Assembly: GCA_019638805.1 (NCBI GenBank)
Contig: JAHBTA010000003.1
Span: forward strand, 372,001-436,000
Source of the DNA: Microbacteriaceae bacterium
GTDB taxonomy: Bacteria; Actinomycetota; Actinomycetes; Actinomycetales; Microbacteriaceae
DNA length: 64,000 bases
Direction of reading: 5' to 3'
The notes under the pieces were generated by a model, which made no database searches, was not told the origin of the DNA, and was given only the letters and a program-made list of their open reading frames with translations. Shown here one piece after another: positions 24,824 through 34,900 of this stretch; within the stretch, counting starts at the first letter, position 1, and the number at the start of each line of letters is the position of its first letter. Position numbers and translations under genes: made by a program.

Positions 24824-24858
24824 GCTGAGAAGGCTAACCCGCGGGGCTCTCACACGAG

Positions 24859-24929
24859 AGCGGATGACGGGAATCGAACCCGCGCTATCAGCTTGGGAAG
24901 CTGAAGTTCTGCCATTGAACTACATCCGC
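24859..24929 (-). tRNA. tRNA-Gly (anticodon CCC)
   Basis: On the minus strand a 7-bp acceptor stem GCGGATG/CATCCGC, a D-arm with AGTTCAATGG, an anticodon stem TCAGC/GCTGA enclosing TTCCCAA, and a T-arm GGGTTCGATTCCC are all present. The anticodon at the loop centre is CCC, reading GGG. The 3' CCA is not encoded, so the Cca enzyme at the start of this window would add it. Confidence 0.95.
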
Positions 24930-24981
24930 GCATCGCTACTGCGACGGAGTCGAGTCTAACCGGGATGAGTATCCTGGCCCA

Positions 24982-25587
24982 ATGCTGCTGAGCGACCGCG
25001 ACATCCGGGCCGAGCTCGACGCGGGCCGCATCGGACTGTCTCCCCTGGATCGCGACATGATCCAGCCCTCGAGCATCGACGTGCGGCTCGACCGGTTCTT
25101 CCGGCTGTTCGACAACCACAAGTACCCGTTCATCGATCCCGCCGAGGACCAGCCCGACCTCACGCATCTCATCGAGACGAAACCGGACGAACCGTTCATC
25201 CTGCACCCGGGCGAGTTCGTGCTCGGCTCGACCTTCGAGCTGGTCACCCTGCCCGACGACATCGCGGCGCGGCTGGAGGGCAAGTCCAGCCTGGGCCGGT
25301 TGGGCCTGCTCACGCACTCCACCGCCGGCTTCGTCGACCCTGGGTTCTCGGGCCACGTGACGCTCGAGCTCTCCAACGTGGCGACCCTGCCCATCAAGCT
25401 GTGGCCGGGCATGAAGATCGGGCAGCTGTGCTTCATCCGCACGAGCTCGCCCGTCGACGCGCCCTACGGCACGGGCCTCTACGGCAACCGCTACCAGGGC
25501 CAGCGCGGACCGACGGCGAGCCGCTCGCACCTCAACTTCCACCGCACCGACGTGACCGTGACGGATGCGGGGGCCGCCGGCGCCTGA
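24982..25587 (+). CDS. dcd: dCTP deaminase
   Basis: A 201-residue trimeric enzyme turning dCTP into dUTP for thymidylate synthesis. [63 protein letters not shown] and [11 protein letters not shown] are the family motifs, with the catalytic Glu in LELSN. Sequence around [12 protein letters not shown] resembles the mycobacterial bifunctional dCTP deaminase/dUTPase, so dUMP may be the product; this is inference. TATCCT (24970-24975) precedes the ATG by 6 bases: leaderless. Confidence 0.95.
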   Translation: MLLSDRDIRAELDAGRIGLSPLDRDMIQPSSIDVRLDRFFRLFDNHKYPFIDPAEDQPDLTHLIETKPDEPFILHPGEFVLGSTFELVTLPDDIAARLEGKSSLGRLGLLTHSTAGFVDPGFSGHVTLELSNVATLPIKLWPGMKIGQLCFIRTSSPVDAPYGTGLYGNRYQGQRGPTASRSHLNFHRTDVTVTDAGAAGA

Positions 25588-25642
25588 CCCCCCGGTCCCG
25601 GCGCGGTCGGCTCGCGACACGCGGCCCCGGTAGTCTGCCGAC

Positions 25643-26518
25643 GTGAGTGCTGCCCGGCTCGACCTCTACTCGGCGCTGGCCGATGAGGCCGCGGCGCTCG
25701 TCATGCGCCGGTACTCGACGTCGTTCGGCCAGGCGAGCCGGCTGCTCGCCCCGGAGCTGCGCCCGCACATCCGCAACGTATACGCGCTCGTGCGCGTGGC
25801 GGACGAGGTGGTCGACGGCGGCGCGGCGGGCGCGGGGCTCGAGCCCCAGGTCGCGGCGCGCCTGCTCAACGAGCTCGAGCGCGATGTGGAGCGCGCGATC
25901 GAAGAGGGCTACAGCGCGAACCTGGTGGTGCACGCTTTCGCCCGGACCGCCCGCGCGGCCGGGTTCGGGACCGAGCTCACCGAGCCCTTCTTCGCGAGCA
26001 TGCGCATGGACCTCACCCCCGTCGAGCACGACCGCGAGAGTTTCGAGCGGTATGTGCACGGCTCGGCCGAGGTGGTCGGGCTCATGTGCCTCCGGGTCTT
26101 CCTGACGGGCGCAGAGCACCCGCCCACTCCGACGGCACTCGCCGAGCTCGAGGCGGGGGCGCAGCGGCTCGGCGCGGCGTTCCAGAAGGTCAACTTCCTG
26201 CGCGACCTGGGTGCCGATGCGGAGGAGCTGGGCAGGCGCTACCTGCCCGGCCTCGATCCGGCCGCCCCGACCGAGGAGGCCAAGCGCGTGGTGCTCGACG
26301 AGATCGACGCCGACCTGGCCGCGGCCGCCGCCGCGATCCCGCTGCTTCCCGCCGGCTCGCGCCGCGCCGTCGCGGTCGCGCACCGGATGTTCGCGGAACT
26401 CGCGCGGCGCATCGAGGCGACCCCCGCATCCGCTCTGCCCCGCACGCGTGTGCGGGTCCCCGACCCCGTGAAGCTCCGGATCGCGCTCGCCACGAGCGGG
26501 CGAGGAAGGCACGCATGA
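25643..26518 (+). CDS. crtB: Phytoene synthase
   Basis: A 291-residue enzyme condensing two geranylgeranyl diphosphates to phytoene, the first committed carotenoid step. The two Asp-rich motifs are RVADEVVDGG (about residue 52) and NFLRDLGAD (about residue 185), which bind Mg and diphosphate. TAGTCT (25631-25636) lies 6 bases before the GTG, so the operon message is leaderless. Its stop overlaps the crtI start as ATGA. No GGPP synthase (crtE) gene precedes it, so substrate must come from a gene elsewhere. Confidence 0.93.
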   Translation: MSAARLDLYSALADEAAALVMRRYSTSFGQASRLLAPELRPHIRNVYALVRVADEVVDGGAAGAGLEPQVAARLLNELERDVERAIEEGYSANLVVHAFARTARAAGFGTELTEPFFASMRMDLTPVEHDRESFERYVHGSAEVVGLMCLRVFLTGAEHPPTPTALAELEAGAQRLGAAFQKVNFLRDLGADAEELGRRYLPGLDPAAPTEEAKRVVLDEIDADLAAAAAAIPLLPAGSRRAVAVAHRMFAELARRIEATPASALPRTRVRVPDPVKLRIALATSGRGRHA

Positions 26519-28110
26519 CCCGCACCATCGTCATCGGAGGAGGCGTCGCCGGGCTCGCCACGGCAGCGCTGCTCGCCCGCGAGGGCCACCGCGTGGTGCT
26601 CGTCGAGCAGGGTGAGCGGCTCGGCGGGCGGGCCGGGGTGTGGGAGCACATGGGCTTCCGGTTCGACACCGGGCCGTCCTGGTACCTCATGCCCGAGGTC
26701 TACGACCACTTCTTCCGCGTGCTCGGGACGACCGCCGAGCAGCAGCTCGACCTGGTGCAGCTTGACCCCGCCTACCGCGTGTACGGGGAGGGCCACCCCG
26801 AACCGCTGGATATCCCGGGCAGCGTCGAGGAGACTCTCGAGGTCTTCGAGGGCGTGCAGCACGGCGCGGGCCTGCGCCTGGCGAAGTACCTGGACCGTGC
26901 GCGCGACACCTACGAGCTGGCCAAGCGCGGGTTCCTCTACACGAGCTTCCAGCGGCCGGTGCGCCAGCTCGGCGGCGCGGTGCTCGCACACGGATTCCGT
27001 CTCGCGCGGCTGCTGCTCGAGCCGCTCGACGCACTCGTGCGGCGCACCGTGCACGACACCCGGCTGCGGCAGATCCTGTCCTACCCGGCGGTCTTCCTGG
27101 GGGCCTCGCCGCACACCGCGCCGAGCCTCTTCTCGCTCATGAGCCACCTCGACCTGGCCGACGGCGTGCGGTACCCGCTGGGCGGGTTCGCGCGCGTCGT
27201 CGAGGTGCTCGAGGCCGTCGCGCGCGAACAGGGCGCCGAACTGCGCACGGGCACCAGTGCGACGCGCATCGTGGTGGGCGAGGACGGCGCGGTCACCGGC
27301 GTCGAGGTCCGCACGGGTGGGAAGGGCGCGAAGGGGTCGACCGAACTGCTCGAGGCGGATGTCGTGGTGTCGACCGCGGACCTGCACCACACTGAGACCG
27401 TTCTGCTCGATCGTCCCGAGTTGCGCACCTACCCGCAGGAGTACTGGGACCAGCGCGTGGCCGGGCCGGGTGCGCTCCTGCTCATGCTGGGCGTCGAGGG
27501 CGAGCTGCCCGAGCTCGAGCACCACACCATGGTGTTCGCCCGCAAGTGGGGCCAGGGCTTCCGCGCGATCTTCGGCGATCCCGCCCGGGTGCCCGAGACG
27601 CTCTCCTTCTACGTGAGCAAGCCCAGCGGCGTGGATGCGGACCTCGCTCCCGAGGGATCCGAGGCCCTTTTCGTGCTCGTCCCCGTTCCCGCCGATCCGT
27701 CCCTGGGCAAGGGCGGGGTCGATGGGAAGGGCGACGCCGGGGTCGAGGCCCTGGCCGACCGGGTCATCGCCCAGCTGGCCGAGTGGGCCGGCATCCCGGA
27801 TCTCGCGAAGCGCATCGTCGTGCGCCGGACGGTCGCGCCCGGCGACTTCGCGGCCGACCTTAACGCCTGGAAGGGCACGGCCCTGGGGCCGGCGCACACC
27901 CTGCGGCAGAGCGCGTTCTTCCGCTCGGGCAACGTCAGCAAGCACGTCGCGAACCTGTACTACGCGGGCGCCTCGACCCTCCCCGGCATCGGAGTGCCGA
28001 TGTGCCTCATCAGCGCCGAGCTCGTGCTCAAGCGCGTGCGGGGCGACGCCTCGAGTGCGCCCGTGGCCGAGTCGCTGCGGGCCGCGCGCGTGGCGGCGTC
28101 TCGGTCGTGA
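26515..28110 (+). CDS. crtI: Phytoene desaturase
   Basis: A 531-residue FAD enzyme that introduces four double bonds into phytoene to give lycopene. The N-terminal dinucleotide-binding site TIVIGGGVAGLATAALLAREG and the start of the substrate domain (FRFDTGPSWYLMPEVYDHFF) are clear. The C-terminal signature YYAGASTLPGIGVPMCLISAEL is intact. It overlaps crtB by four bases. A 47-base gap with a duplicated GAGGGCCGGGT separates it from the cyclase genes. Confidence 0.94.
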   Translation: MTRTIVIGGGVAGLATAALLAREGHRVVLVEQGERLGGRAGVWEHMGFRFDTGPSWYLMPEVYDHFFRVLGTTAEQQLDLVQLDPAYRVYGEGHPEPLDIPGSVEETLEVFEGVQHGAGLRLAKYLDRARDTYELAKRGFLYTSFQRPVRQLGGAVLAHGFRLARLLLEPLDALVRRTVHDTRLRQILSYPAVFLGASPHTAPSLFSLMSHLDLADGVRYPLGGFARVVEVLEAVAREQGAELRTGTSATRIVVGEDGAVTGVEVRTGGKGAKGSTELLEADVVVSTADLHHTETVLLDRPELRTYPQEYWDQRVAGPGALLLMLGVEGELPELEHHTMVFARKWGQGFRAIFGDPARVPETLSFYVSKPSGVDADLAPEGSEALFVLVPVPADPSLGKGGVDGKGDAGVEALADRVIAQLAEWAGIPDLAKRIVVRRTVAPGDFAADLNAWKGTALGPAHTLRQSAFFRSGNVSKHVANLYYAGASTLPGIGVPMCLISAELVLKRVRGDASSAPVAESLRAARVAASRS

Positions 28111-28157
28111 GGGCCGGGTAGCGGTGAGGGCCGGGTCGCGATGAGGACTCCGATCCC

Positions 28158-28475
28158 GTGACCGGTCTGTACCTCGCGGCGCTGCTCGTCTCGCTCACCG
28201 GGATGGCGGTCCTGGATGCGCGGTTCCGCCTGTTCTTCGCGCGTGCGCCCCTGCGCGCCGGCATCGTCATGGCGGTGGGTATCGCGTTCTTCCTGGTGTG
28301 GGATGTCGTGGGCATCGGCGCGGGCGTCTTCTTCCGTGGGGATGGCGACCTGCTGATCGGCGTGCAGCTCGCCCCGGAGCTTCCGCTCGAGGAGCCGCTG
28401 TTCCTCGCCCTGCTCGTGTACAGCACGATGAACCTGTACGGCTGGTTCGCGCGACCGCGGGTCGAGCGACCGTGA
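28158..28475 (+). CDS. C50 carotenoid cyclase subunit (CrtYe-like)
   Basis: A 105-residue membrane protein with three hydrophobic helices and the lycopene-cyclase-domain motif LPLEEPLFLALLVY. In Corynebacterium, Micrococcus and Dietzia two such short proteins form a heterodimeric cyclase that closes the rings of C50 carotenoids. The GTG start is followed by a gene of the same type, overlapping as GTGA. Ring type (epsilon, beta or gamma) cannot be read from the sequence. Confidence 0.85.
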   Translation: MTGLYLAALLVSLTGMAVLDARFRLFFARAPLRAGIVMAVGIAFFLVWDVVGIGAGVFFRGDGDLLIGVQLAPELPLEEPLFLALLVYSTMNLYGWFARPRVERP

Positions 28476-28777
28476 CCTACCTCGCGCTCAGCATCCCGTT
28501 CCTCGCGGTCGCGGGGGCGGTGCTGCTCGCGGCCGTGCTGGCCCGGCGCTCACCCCGGTGGTGGGCCGTAGCACTGACCGCGCTGGGCGCGCTCGTGCTG
28601 ACGGCGGTCTTCGACAACCTGCTCGTCGTGACCGGGGTCGTCGGTTACGACGAGGCGCTCATCTCGGGCGTGCGGTTCGGGGATGCCCCGGTGGAGGACT
28701 TCGCCTACACGCTCGCCGCGGTCATCGCGCTGCCCGCCCTCTGGGAGTTGCTGCGCGGCAGACGGGACGAGAAGTGA
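28472..28777 (+). CDS. C50 carotenoid cyclase subunit (CrtYf-like)
   Basis: A 101-residue protein with three hydrophobic helices and GDAPVEDFAYTLAAVIALPALWELL, the second half-motif of heterodimeric lycopene cyclases. It overlaps both neighbours by four bases (GTGA on each side), so both subunits and the prenyltransferase are translated as a chain. It should pair with the preceding protein to form one active cyclase. Confidence 0.85.
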   Translation: MTYLALSIPFLAVAGAVLLAAVLARRSPRWWAVALTALGALVLTAVFDNLLVVTGVVGYDEALISGVRFGDAPVEDFAYTLAAVIALPALWELLRGRRDEK

Positions 28778-29649
28778 TCCGGAACCTGCTGCTGGCGAGC
28801 CGCCCGCTCAGCTGGGTCAACACCGCGTACCCGTTCGCCGCGGCGTATCTGCTCGCGACGGGAGGGCGGATCGATGCGCCGCTCGTGGTCGGTGCGCTGT
28901 TCTTCCTGGTGCCTTACAACCTGCTCATGTACGGGGTCAACGACGTCTTCGACTACGCCTCCGATGCGCGCAACCCGCGCAAGGGCGGGGCCGAGGGCGC
29001 ACTTCTGCCGCCGCGGATGCACCGGGCGACCCTGTGGGCGGCAGCGCTGCTCGCCGCGCCCTTCGTGGTGTACCTGGTGGTCGTGGGGGGCCCGATCAGC
29101 CGGGCGGTCCTAGCCGTGAGCCTCTTCGCGGTGCTGGCCTATTCGGTACCCGTGCTGCGCTTCAAGGAGCGGCCCGTGCTCGACTCGGTCACCTCGAGCA
29201 CGCATTTCGTCTCCCCGGCCGTGTACGGCATCGCGCTCGCCGCCGGCGCGTTCGGGACGCCCGTGGTCGCGCTGCTCGGGGCGTTCTTCCTGTGGGGCGC
29301 CGCGTCGCACGCCTTCGGCGCGGTGCAGGATGTCGTGGCCGATCGCGAGGCGGGCATCCGTTCGATCGCGACTGCCTTCGGGGCGCGGGCCACCGTGCGG
29401 CTGGCGATCGGCTGCTACCTGGCGTCGAGTGTGCTGCTCGTGGTGTGCGCGGGTCTCGGCGGGGGGTGGCCGGCGGCGGTCGCCGCGCTGCTCCCGTTGC
29501 CCTATGCGCTCAACGCGGCGCCCTGGCGCGGCGTCGCCGACGAGGATTCCCCGTCGGCGAACCGCGGATGGCGGCGCTTCCTGTGGCTCAACTACCTCAC
29601 CGGGTTCGGTGTGACGGTGCTGCTCATCGCTCACGCGCTGGCCGTCTGA
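28774..29649 (+). CDS. UbiA-family lycopene elongase/prenyltransferase
   Basis: A 291-residue membrane prenyltransferase. NDVFDYASDARNPRKGG is the first Asp-rich motif and QDVVADREAGIRSIA is the second, both typical of UbiA enzymes. Its place behind the two cyclase genes matches CrtEb/LbtC, which adds C5 units to each end of lycopene to make C50 carotenoids such as decaprenoxanthin. About eight hydrophobic segments are present. The operon ends here; a MarR gene lies tail-to-tail 9 bases away. Confidence 0.88.
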   Translation: MIRNLLLASRPLSWVNTAYPFAAAYLLATGGRIDAPLVVGALFFLVPYNLLMYGVNDVFDYASDARNPRKGGAEGALLPPRMHRATLWAAALLAAPFVVYLVVVGGPISRAVLAVSLFAVLAYSVPVLRFKERPVLDSVTSSTHFVSPAVYGIALAAGAFGTPVVALLGAFFLWGAASHAFGAVQDVVADREAGIRSIATAFGARATVRLAIGCYLASSVLLVVCAGLGGGWPAAVAALLPLPYALNAAPWRGVADEDSPSANRGWRRFLWLNYLTGFGVTVLLIAHALAV

Positions 29650-29658
29650 GCACTCCCG

Positions 29659-30081
29659 CTACGCGGACTGCTCCGTCCAGCCGAGGTTGCGCGCCATGCG
29701 CTCGAGGGCGGATGCCGTGGCCGCCTGCTCCTGCTCGCTCAGTCCCGAGGTGAGTGTCGCCCGCAGGGCGTCGATGCCGTCGTCGATCCGATCGTGCGCC
29801 GCCGCGCCCCGTTCGGTGAGCGTGTAGCTCTCGCCCGCGGTCACCCAGCCGCTCTCGACCAGCTCGGACAGCTCGTCCGTCGCGGTGCTGCCGGGTTCGT
29901 CGGTCGGAACCTCCGCGAGCATGCCCTCGAGGCCGGCGGCGGAGGCCGGGCCCGAGCCGAGAACCCCGAGGATGCGCCACTGCGTGCGCGTCACGCCGTG
30001 CTCCTCCAGGGCCGCCGAGAAGCGCTCCTCGACGAGCCGGTCGACGAGGGCGAGCCAGAACGCGAGGGGCTGCTCGGCCAT
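29659..30081 (-). CDS. MarR-family transcriptional regulator
   Basis: A 140-residue winged-helix protein (VTRTQWRILGVLGSGPASAAGLEGML is the helix-turn-helix region, VESGWVTAGESYTLTERG the wing). TAGCGT precedes the ATG by 6 bases, so it is leaderless. In Corynebacterium a MarR-type protein (CrtR) controls C50 carotenoid genes, but that gene is divergent from crtE whereas this one is convergent at the end of the crt operon, so a link is only suggested by position. Confidence 0.82.
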   Translation of the reverse strand: MAEQPLAFWLALVDRLVEERFSAALEEHGVTRTQWRILGVLGSGPASAAGLEGMLAEVPTDEPGSTATDELSELVESGWVTAGESYTLTERGAAAHDRIDDGIDALRATLTSGLSEQEQAATASALERMARNLGWTEQSA

Positions 30082-30100
30082 GCCCGAACGCTACCGCAGG

Positions 30101-31816
30101 TCAGCCCGCGGGTAGTGCTCCCAGGCCGAGCAGCACGGCCGCGATCGCGCCCACCGTGGAGAGCCCGCCGATGACGGACGCCGCCAGCGCGAACGGCCGG
30201 CCGTGCTCCCCGCGCCGCCGCACGCGGATGAGCGCCGCGACTCCGAGGGCGAGCCCGATGAGGCTGAGCGGGATGAGCACGGACGCGCCCACCACGCCCG
30301 CGACCCCCAGGTACACGATCCAGCCACCCGAGCTCAGCACGACCGACAGGAACGCCGCGAGCCCGGCGAGGCCGCTGTCGGTGCGCCCGTCGGCCGGGGT
30401 CGGGACGATCTCGGTGCGCCCGATGAGCAGGACGAGCACGAGCCCGGCCAGCAGCACGAGCACGATGCCCAGGATCCCCCAGAAGGTGGCGCCCAGAGCC
30501 ACGATGAATCCCGCCCACAGCAGGGGCGACAGGAAGCTCGCCGCCCGCCCGGTCGTGGCGTAGAGCCCGAAGATCTCCCCCTCGCGTCCGGCGGGGGTCA
30601 CGCGGGCGAGGAACGAACGGGCGGCCGCCTGCGCCGGACCGACGAACGCGCACAGGATGAGCCCGCCGATCCAGAACGTGATCGCCCCGGCGTCGTGCAG
30701 CAGGAAGACCGCGAGGCCGGCGGCCACGAGCCCGATGAGGGAGGTCACGATGACCGCCCGCGGCCCGAAGCGGTCGTCGAACCGCCCGGAGACGATCGTG
30801 GAGACCCCCGCGATGAGGTTGGCGGCGATGCCGAACACCACGAGCTCGAGGAACTCGAACCCGAAGACGCGTGCGGCGATGACCGCACCGAAGGTGAAGA
30901 CCCCGGCGAGCCCGTCGCGGAACACCGCGCTGGCCAGCAGGAACCAGAACGTCGGCTTGAGCTCGCGCTGCAGACGCACGAGGTCCCGTCCGAGATCGAG
31001 GTAGCTGCGCAGGAAACCGGAACGCTGCGCACCCGGCTCGGGCACCACATCCGGGACGTTCAGGAAGAGGGGGATCGAGAACAGGATCGTCCAGAGCGCG
31101 CAGCCGAGGGCGATGACGCGGTAGGGCAGGCCGTCGTCGGTGGAGAGCCCGAACCAGTCCATCTGGTTCGCGACCACCACGATGACGAGCGCGAGGATGC
31201 CGCCGATGTACCCGAAGCCCCACCCGGTGCCGCTGACCTTGCCCACGGTCTTCGGGGTGGAGACGGAGACCAGCATGGCGTTGTAGTTGACGCCCGCGAT
31301 CTCGCTCACCACGGTCCCGACCGCGACGAGTCCGACGCCGAGGAGGAAGTACGCCGGGTCGGCGCGCACGAAGAACAGGGCCGCCATGAGCAGCACGAGC
31401 AGACCCGTCGAGAAGGCGAGCCAGCGCTTGCGGCCGCCCCCGGTGTCCGAACGCCGTCCGAGCACGGGTGCCAGGAGCCCGATGAAGAGTCCGGCGGCGG
31501 CGACCCCCAGGCCGAGCGTGCTCGTGAGCCCTGCCGCGGCGCGCTCGTACTCGGTCGAGCCCTCGCCGGCCCGGATCGCGGCAGCGGGCAGGAAGTCGTC
31601 GCCCGTGAGGTAGAGCGCCACGAAGATGAAGGTCAGGATGACCGTGTTGAACGGCTGGGTTGCCCAGTCCCAGAGCGCCCACGAGAACACCTGCTTGCGC
31701 GGGATGACCTTGCCCTCCTGACGGTCAAGGCCGAGGGCGGGGATCGCGCCCGTGTTGGCGGTCGCGGGGACGGCCGAGCCGGTGGTGGCCGGGCCCGGGG
31801 TGGCGTCGTCGCTCAT
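30101..31816 (-). CDS. MFS transporter, Atg22/UMF1-like
   Basis: A 571-residue membrane protein with 12 or more hydrophobic segments. FSWALWDWATQPFNTVILTFIF is the characteristic start of the UMF1/Atg22-like group, and GRRSDTGGGRKRWLAFST is the MFS loop 2-3 motif. The C-terminal 100 residues add helices and an Arg-rich loop (IRVRRRGEHGR). The substrate is unknown. The ATG at 31816 is preferred over a GTG at 31822 because TAGGGT on the minus strand ends 7 bases before it. Confidence 0.85.
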   Translation of the reverse strand: MSDDATPGPATTGSAVPATANTGAIPALGLDRQEGKVIPRKQVFSWALWDWATQPFNTVILTFIFVALYLTGDDFLPAAAIRAGEGSTEYERAAAGLTSTLGLGVAAAGLFIGLLAPVLGRRSDTGGGRKRWLAFSTGLLVLLMAALFFVRADPAYFLLGVGLVAVGTVVSEIAGVNYNAMLVSVSTPKTVGKVSGTGWGFGYIGGILALVIVVVANQMDWFGLSTDDGLPYRVIALGCALWTILFSIPLFLNVPDVVPEPGAQRSGFLRSYLDLGRDLVRLQRELKPTFWFLLASAVFRDGLAGVFTFGAVIAARVFGFEFLELVVFGIAANLIAGVSTIVSGRFDDRFGPRAVIVTSLIGLVAAGLAVFLLHDAGAITFWIGGLILCAFVGPAQAAARSFLARVTPAGREGEIFGLYATTGRAASFLSPLLWAGFIVALGATFWGILGIVLVLLAGLVLVLLIGRTEIVPTPADGRTDSGLAGLAAFLSVVLSSGGWIVYLGVAGVVGASVLIPLSLIGLALGVAALIRVRRRGEHGRPFALAASVIGGLSTVGAIAAVLLGLGALPAG

Positions 31817-31956
31817 GCGCACGACCCTAGCGTCGCGACACCCGGTCTGGGGGAGCGCGAAGGCGATCCGGCTCGATAGCCTCGGAGGTGCGGGGCGACC
31901 CGATCCCGCGCAAGACCCGAACCGCAGGGCGCACCTAGTCGCCCGGAGGACCTACC

Positions 31957-34900
31957 ATGCCGAGGCCCGACTCGCGCGCGCGCCGCTTCGCGGCGGCCGC
32001 GTCCACCGTCATCGCGCTCGTCGTCGGCCTGGTGACGGCGCCCGCGATCGCGCCCGCCCTGCCCGTGCCCGCGGCGAGCGCCGCCGGGTCCCCGGACATC
32101 CAGTTGTCGCGCTCGGTCGCCGCGCAGAGCCTCTACGGCCGGGATGTCGCGGTCACCCTCACCGCGACCTCGCCCGACTCCACCCCCGACCTCGACGCCT
32201 ACAACCTGACCTTCAGCGACGTGCTGCCCGTCGGGGCGAGCGTCACGAGCTCGACCTTCCCGGTCAGCCGCACCATCCCTCAGATCGACGGCACGACGCT
32301 CGTCATCTGGGAGAACGTGGCCGACCTGCTCGACGACACCTCGGTGAGCATCTCGTACACCTTCGACTACCCGGTCCTCGGAGACACCGACCCGTACGAC
32401 GTCGGGGCCGACTTCGCGGGCACCGCGCACGCCTACGTGAGCACCGACCCGTTCCTCATCCCGAACCCGATGGACACGCCCGTCGATGGTTCGGTCTGGG
32501 AGGACTACACCGGCTGGGCGGACGCCGCCTCCAGCACCGAGCTCGTGCCGTTCATCGTGAGCAAGAGCGAGCCGAGCCGCGAGGGCGAGCTGCTGCGCGG
32601 CATCCACGACAACAAGACGGTCTACACCATCACGGTCACCAACAACACGGTCGCGCCCACGACCGGACCGGTCGTCACCGACTATCTCCCCGCCGCGCTG
32701 GAGTTCCTGGGCTGCACGGCGACCGACAACTCGAGCGCCGCCGAGTACCCGGGCGCGCCCGCGCTCGACGCGAGCTTCCCCTCGGTGACCTCATGCGATC
32801 CGCTCTATACGGCCGAAACCGTGCAGCTGGACCCGGACGGCGCCGGGCCCATGCCCTCGGCGGTATACACGCGCGTGGTCTGGGATCAGCTCGCTGACCT
32901 GGCGGCCGGCGCCGTGATCACCCTGCGCTACGCGGTGGGCATCCCGCTGCACGCCAACGTGCTCGACCCGCTCGTCACCGAGGCCGTCGCGAACCTGGAC
33001 AACAACACCGGCCCGGAGGCCGACGACGAACAGCCCATCGTGAACTACGTCACGGTGTCGGCCGACTACCAGGGCGGCGCGCCCGCACCGTCGACCTTCG
33101 TCGTCGACGCCACCGCGACCGTCACCGCGGAGGATGTGCGCATCTGGAAGACCGCGGGCGACGGCGAGATCAACCAGGGCCAGGCCACCACCTGGACGCT
33201 CGACATCGCGACCTCCGAGTACACGCAGTCCACCGAGCCGATCGTGGTGACCGACACCATTCCCGACGGTCTGGACTGGGCGGGCTCGTCGGTGCCGCTC
33301 AGCGCGGGCCCGACCGCGAACCCGGACGGCACGCTCACGGTCGAGTGGACCCTCCCCGCGCTCGGAACGCAGGACACCACCCAGCTGACGTTCCAGACAA
33401 CGACGCGCGCGGACTACCGCGCGACGGGCGAGCCGGTGTCGGCCAACGACTCCTGGACCAACAACGTGGCGCTCGCCACCGGGACGACGCTGCGCTCCGG
33501 TGCGGACGGCACGGGCGCGCGCGCCGTGGCCGACGTCGTCGATGTGTCCGAGGCGGGCCAGATCGCCGAGGACGTCGACCTGAACAAGACCATCGGCGTC
33601 CCGGTGGGCGGCGACTGCACGGTCGTGACCGCCTGGACCGATGACTCCGCCGCGGCGATCCACCCGGGTGATGTCGTCTGTTACCGGCTCGACGTCGACT
33701 TTCCCGATCACCTCGACACCCAGCGCGCCCGCATCGCGGACTACCTGCCGCCGGGCTTCAGCATCGTCGGGGATCCGTACTACAACGAGCCGCTGCACGA
33801 CCTCGGCGACAGCGTGGCTCTGTCTTACACGCGCAACCCGGCCGGCACGGTCATGACCTGGACGAAGGAGGCCGTGGACGTCGGCACCTACTTCTCGGTC
33901 ATCCTCACGGTGCAGGTGGCCGCGACCGGCACGATGCAGAAGACCGATCTCGCCGCGAACCTGCTCAAGGTGCGCACCCAGAACTCCGACGGCGACGCGT
34001 TCCAGCTCCGCGACCAGGCCGCTGCCGAGGTCACGGCGCCGCTGCTCACGCTCGACAAGGACCTGGTCACGCCCGCGAGCGGCACCGTCGAGGCCGGCGA
34101 CCCGATCCACTACACGATCACGGTCGCCAACATCGGCGGTCAGGATGCGACGGCGGCTGAGGTGCGCGACGCGCTTCCCACGGGCTGGAGCTGCGCCGAG
34201 GTGACCTCGACCTCCCCCGCAGCGGACTCCTGCACGAGCGGCACCGTCGTCTGGACCGGACTCACCGTCCCGGCCGGCGGGAGCGTCGTGCTCGATGTCT
34301 ACGCCGTCGCGCCCACGAGCGCGGCGCCGGGCGACAGCTACGAGAACCACGCGGGCGTGCGCAGCTATCAGGGCGACACCAACTCAGGTCCGCACACCTA
34401 CTACCCGCGCGACAACATCGACCCGACGGTCACTCCCAACACCGACCCGGCAGACGACACGGAGCTCGTGGCGGTGGGCGGCGGAGCCATCACCAAGGTC
34501 GCGTCCAGCCTGGTGGAGTCGGGGAACAACTCCGCCTCGCAGGCCACCATCGGCGAGGTCGTGACCTTCACGATCACGGCGACCATCCCGAGCGGCACGA
34601 CGCTGTACGGGTCGCCCGATGTGACCGACACCATCAACGCGCGGTACGCGATCGTCGGGACCCCGACCTTCACGCTCGACACCGACGGATCGGGTCCGGG
34701 CGTCCCGAGCGCCGCCGCACCGGCCGTCGTGAGCGGGTCGACGGTCTCCGTCCCGCTCGGTCCCCTCGACGGCGATGCGAACGACACAACCTACGTCAAC
34801 CCTGCCGGCTCGGGCGCCGACGTGGTGGTCCTCACCGTCCAGGCGCGCGTGCTCGACGTCGCGACCAACAAGAGGTCGATCAACACCGCCATCCCGAACA

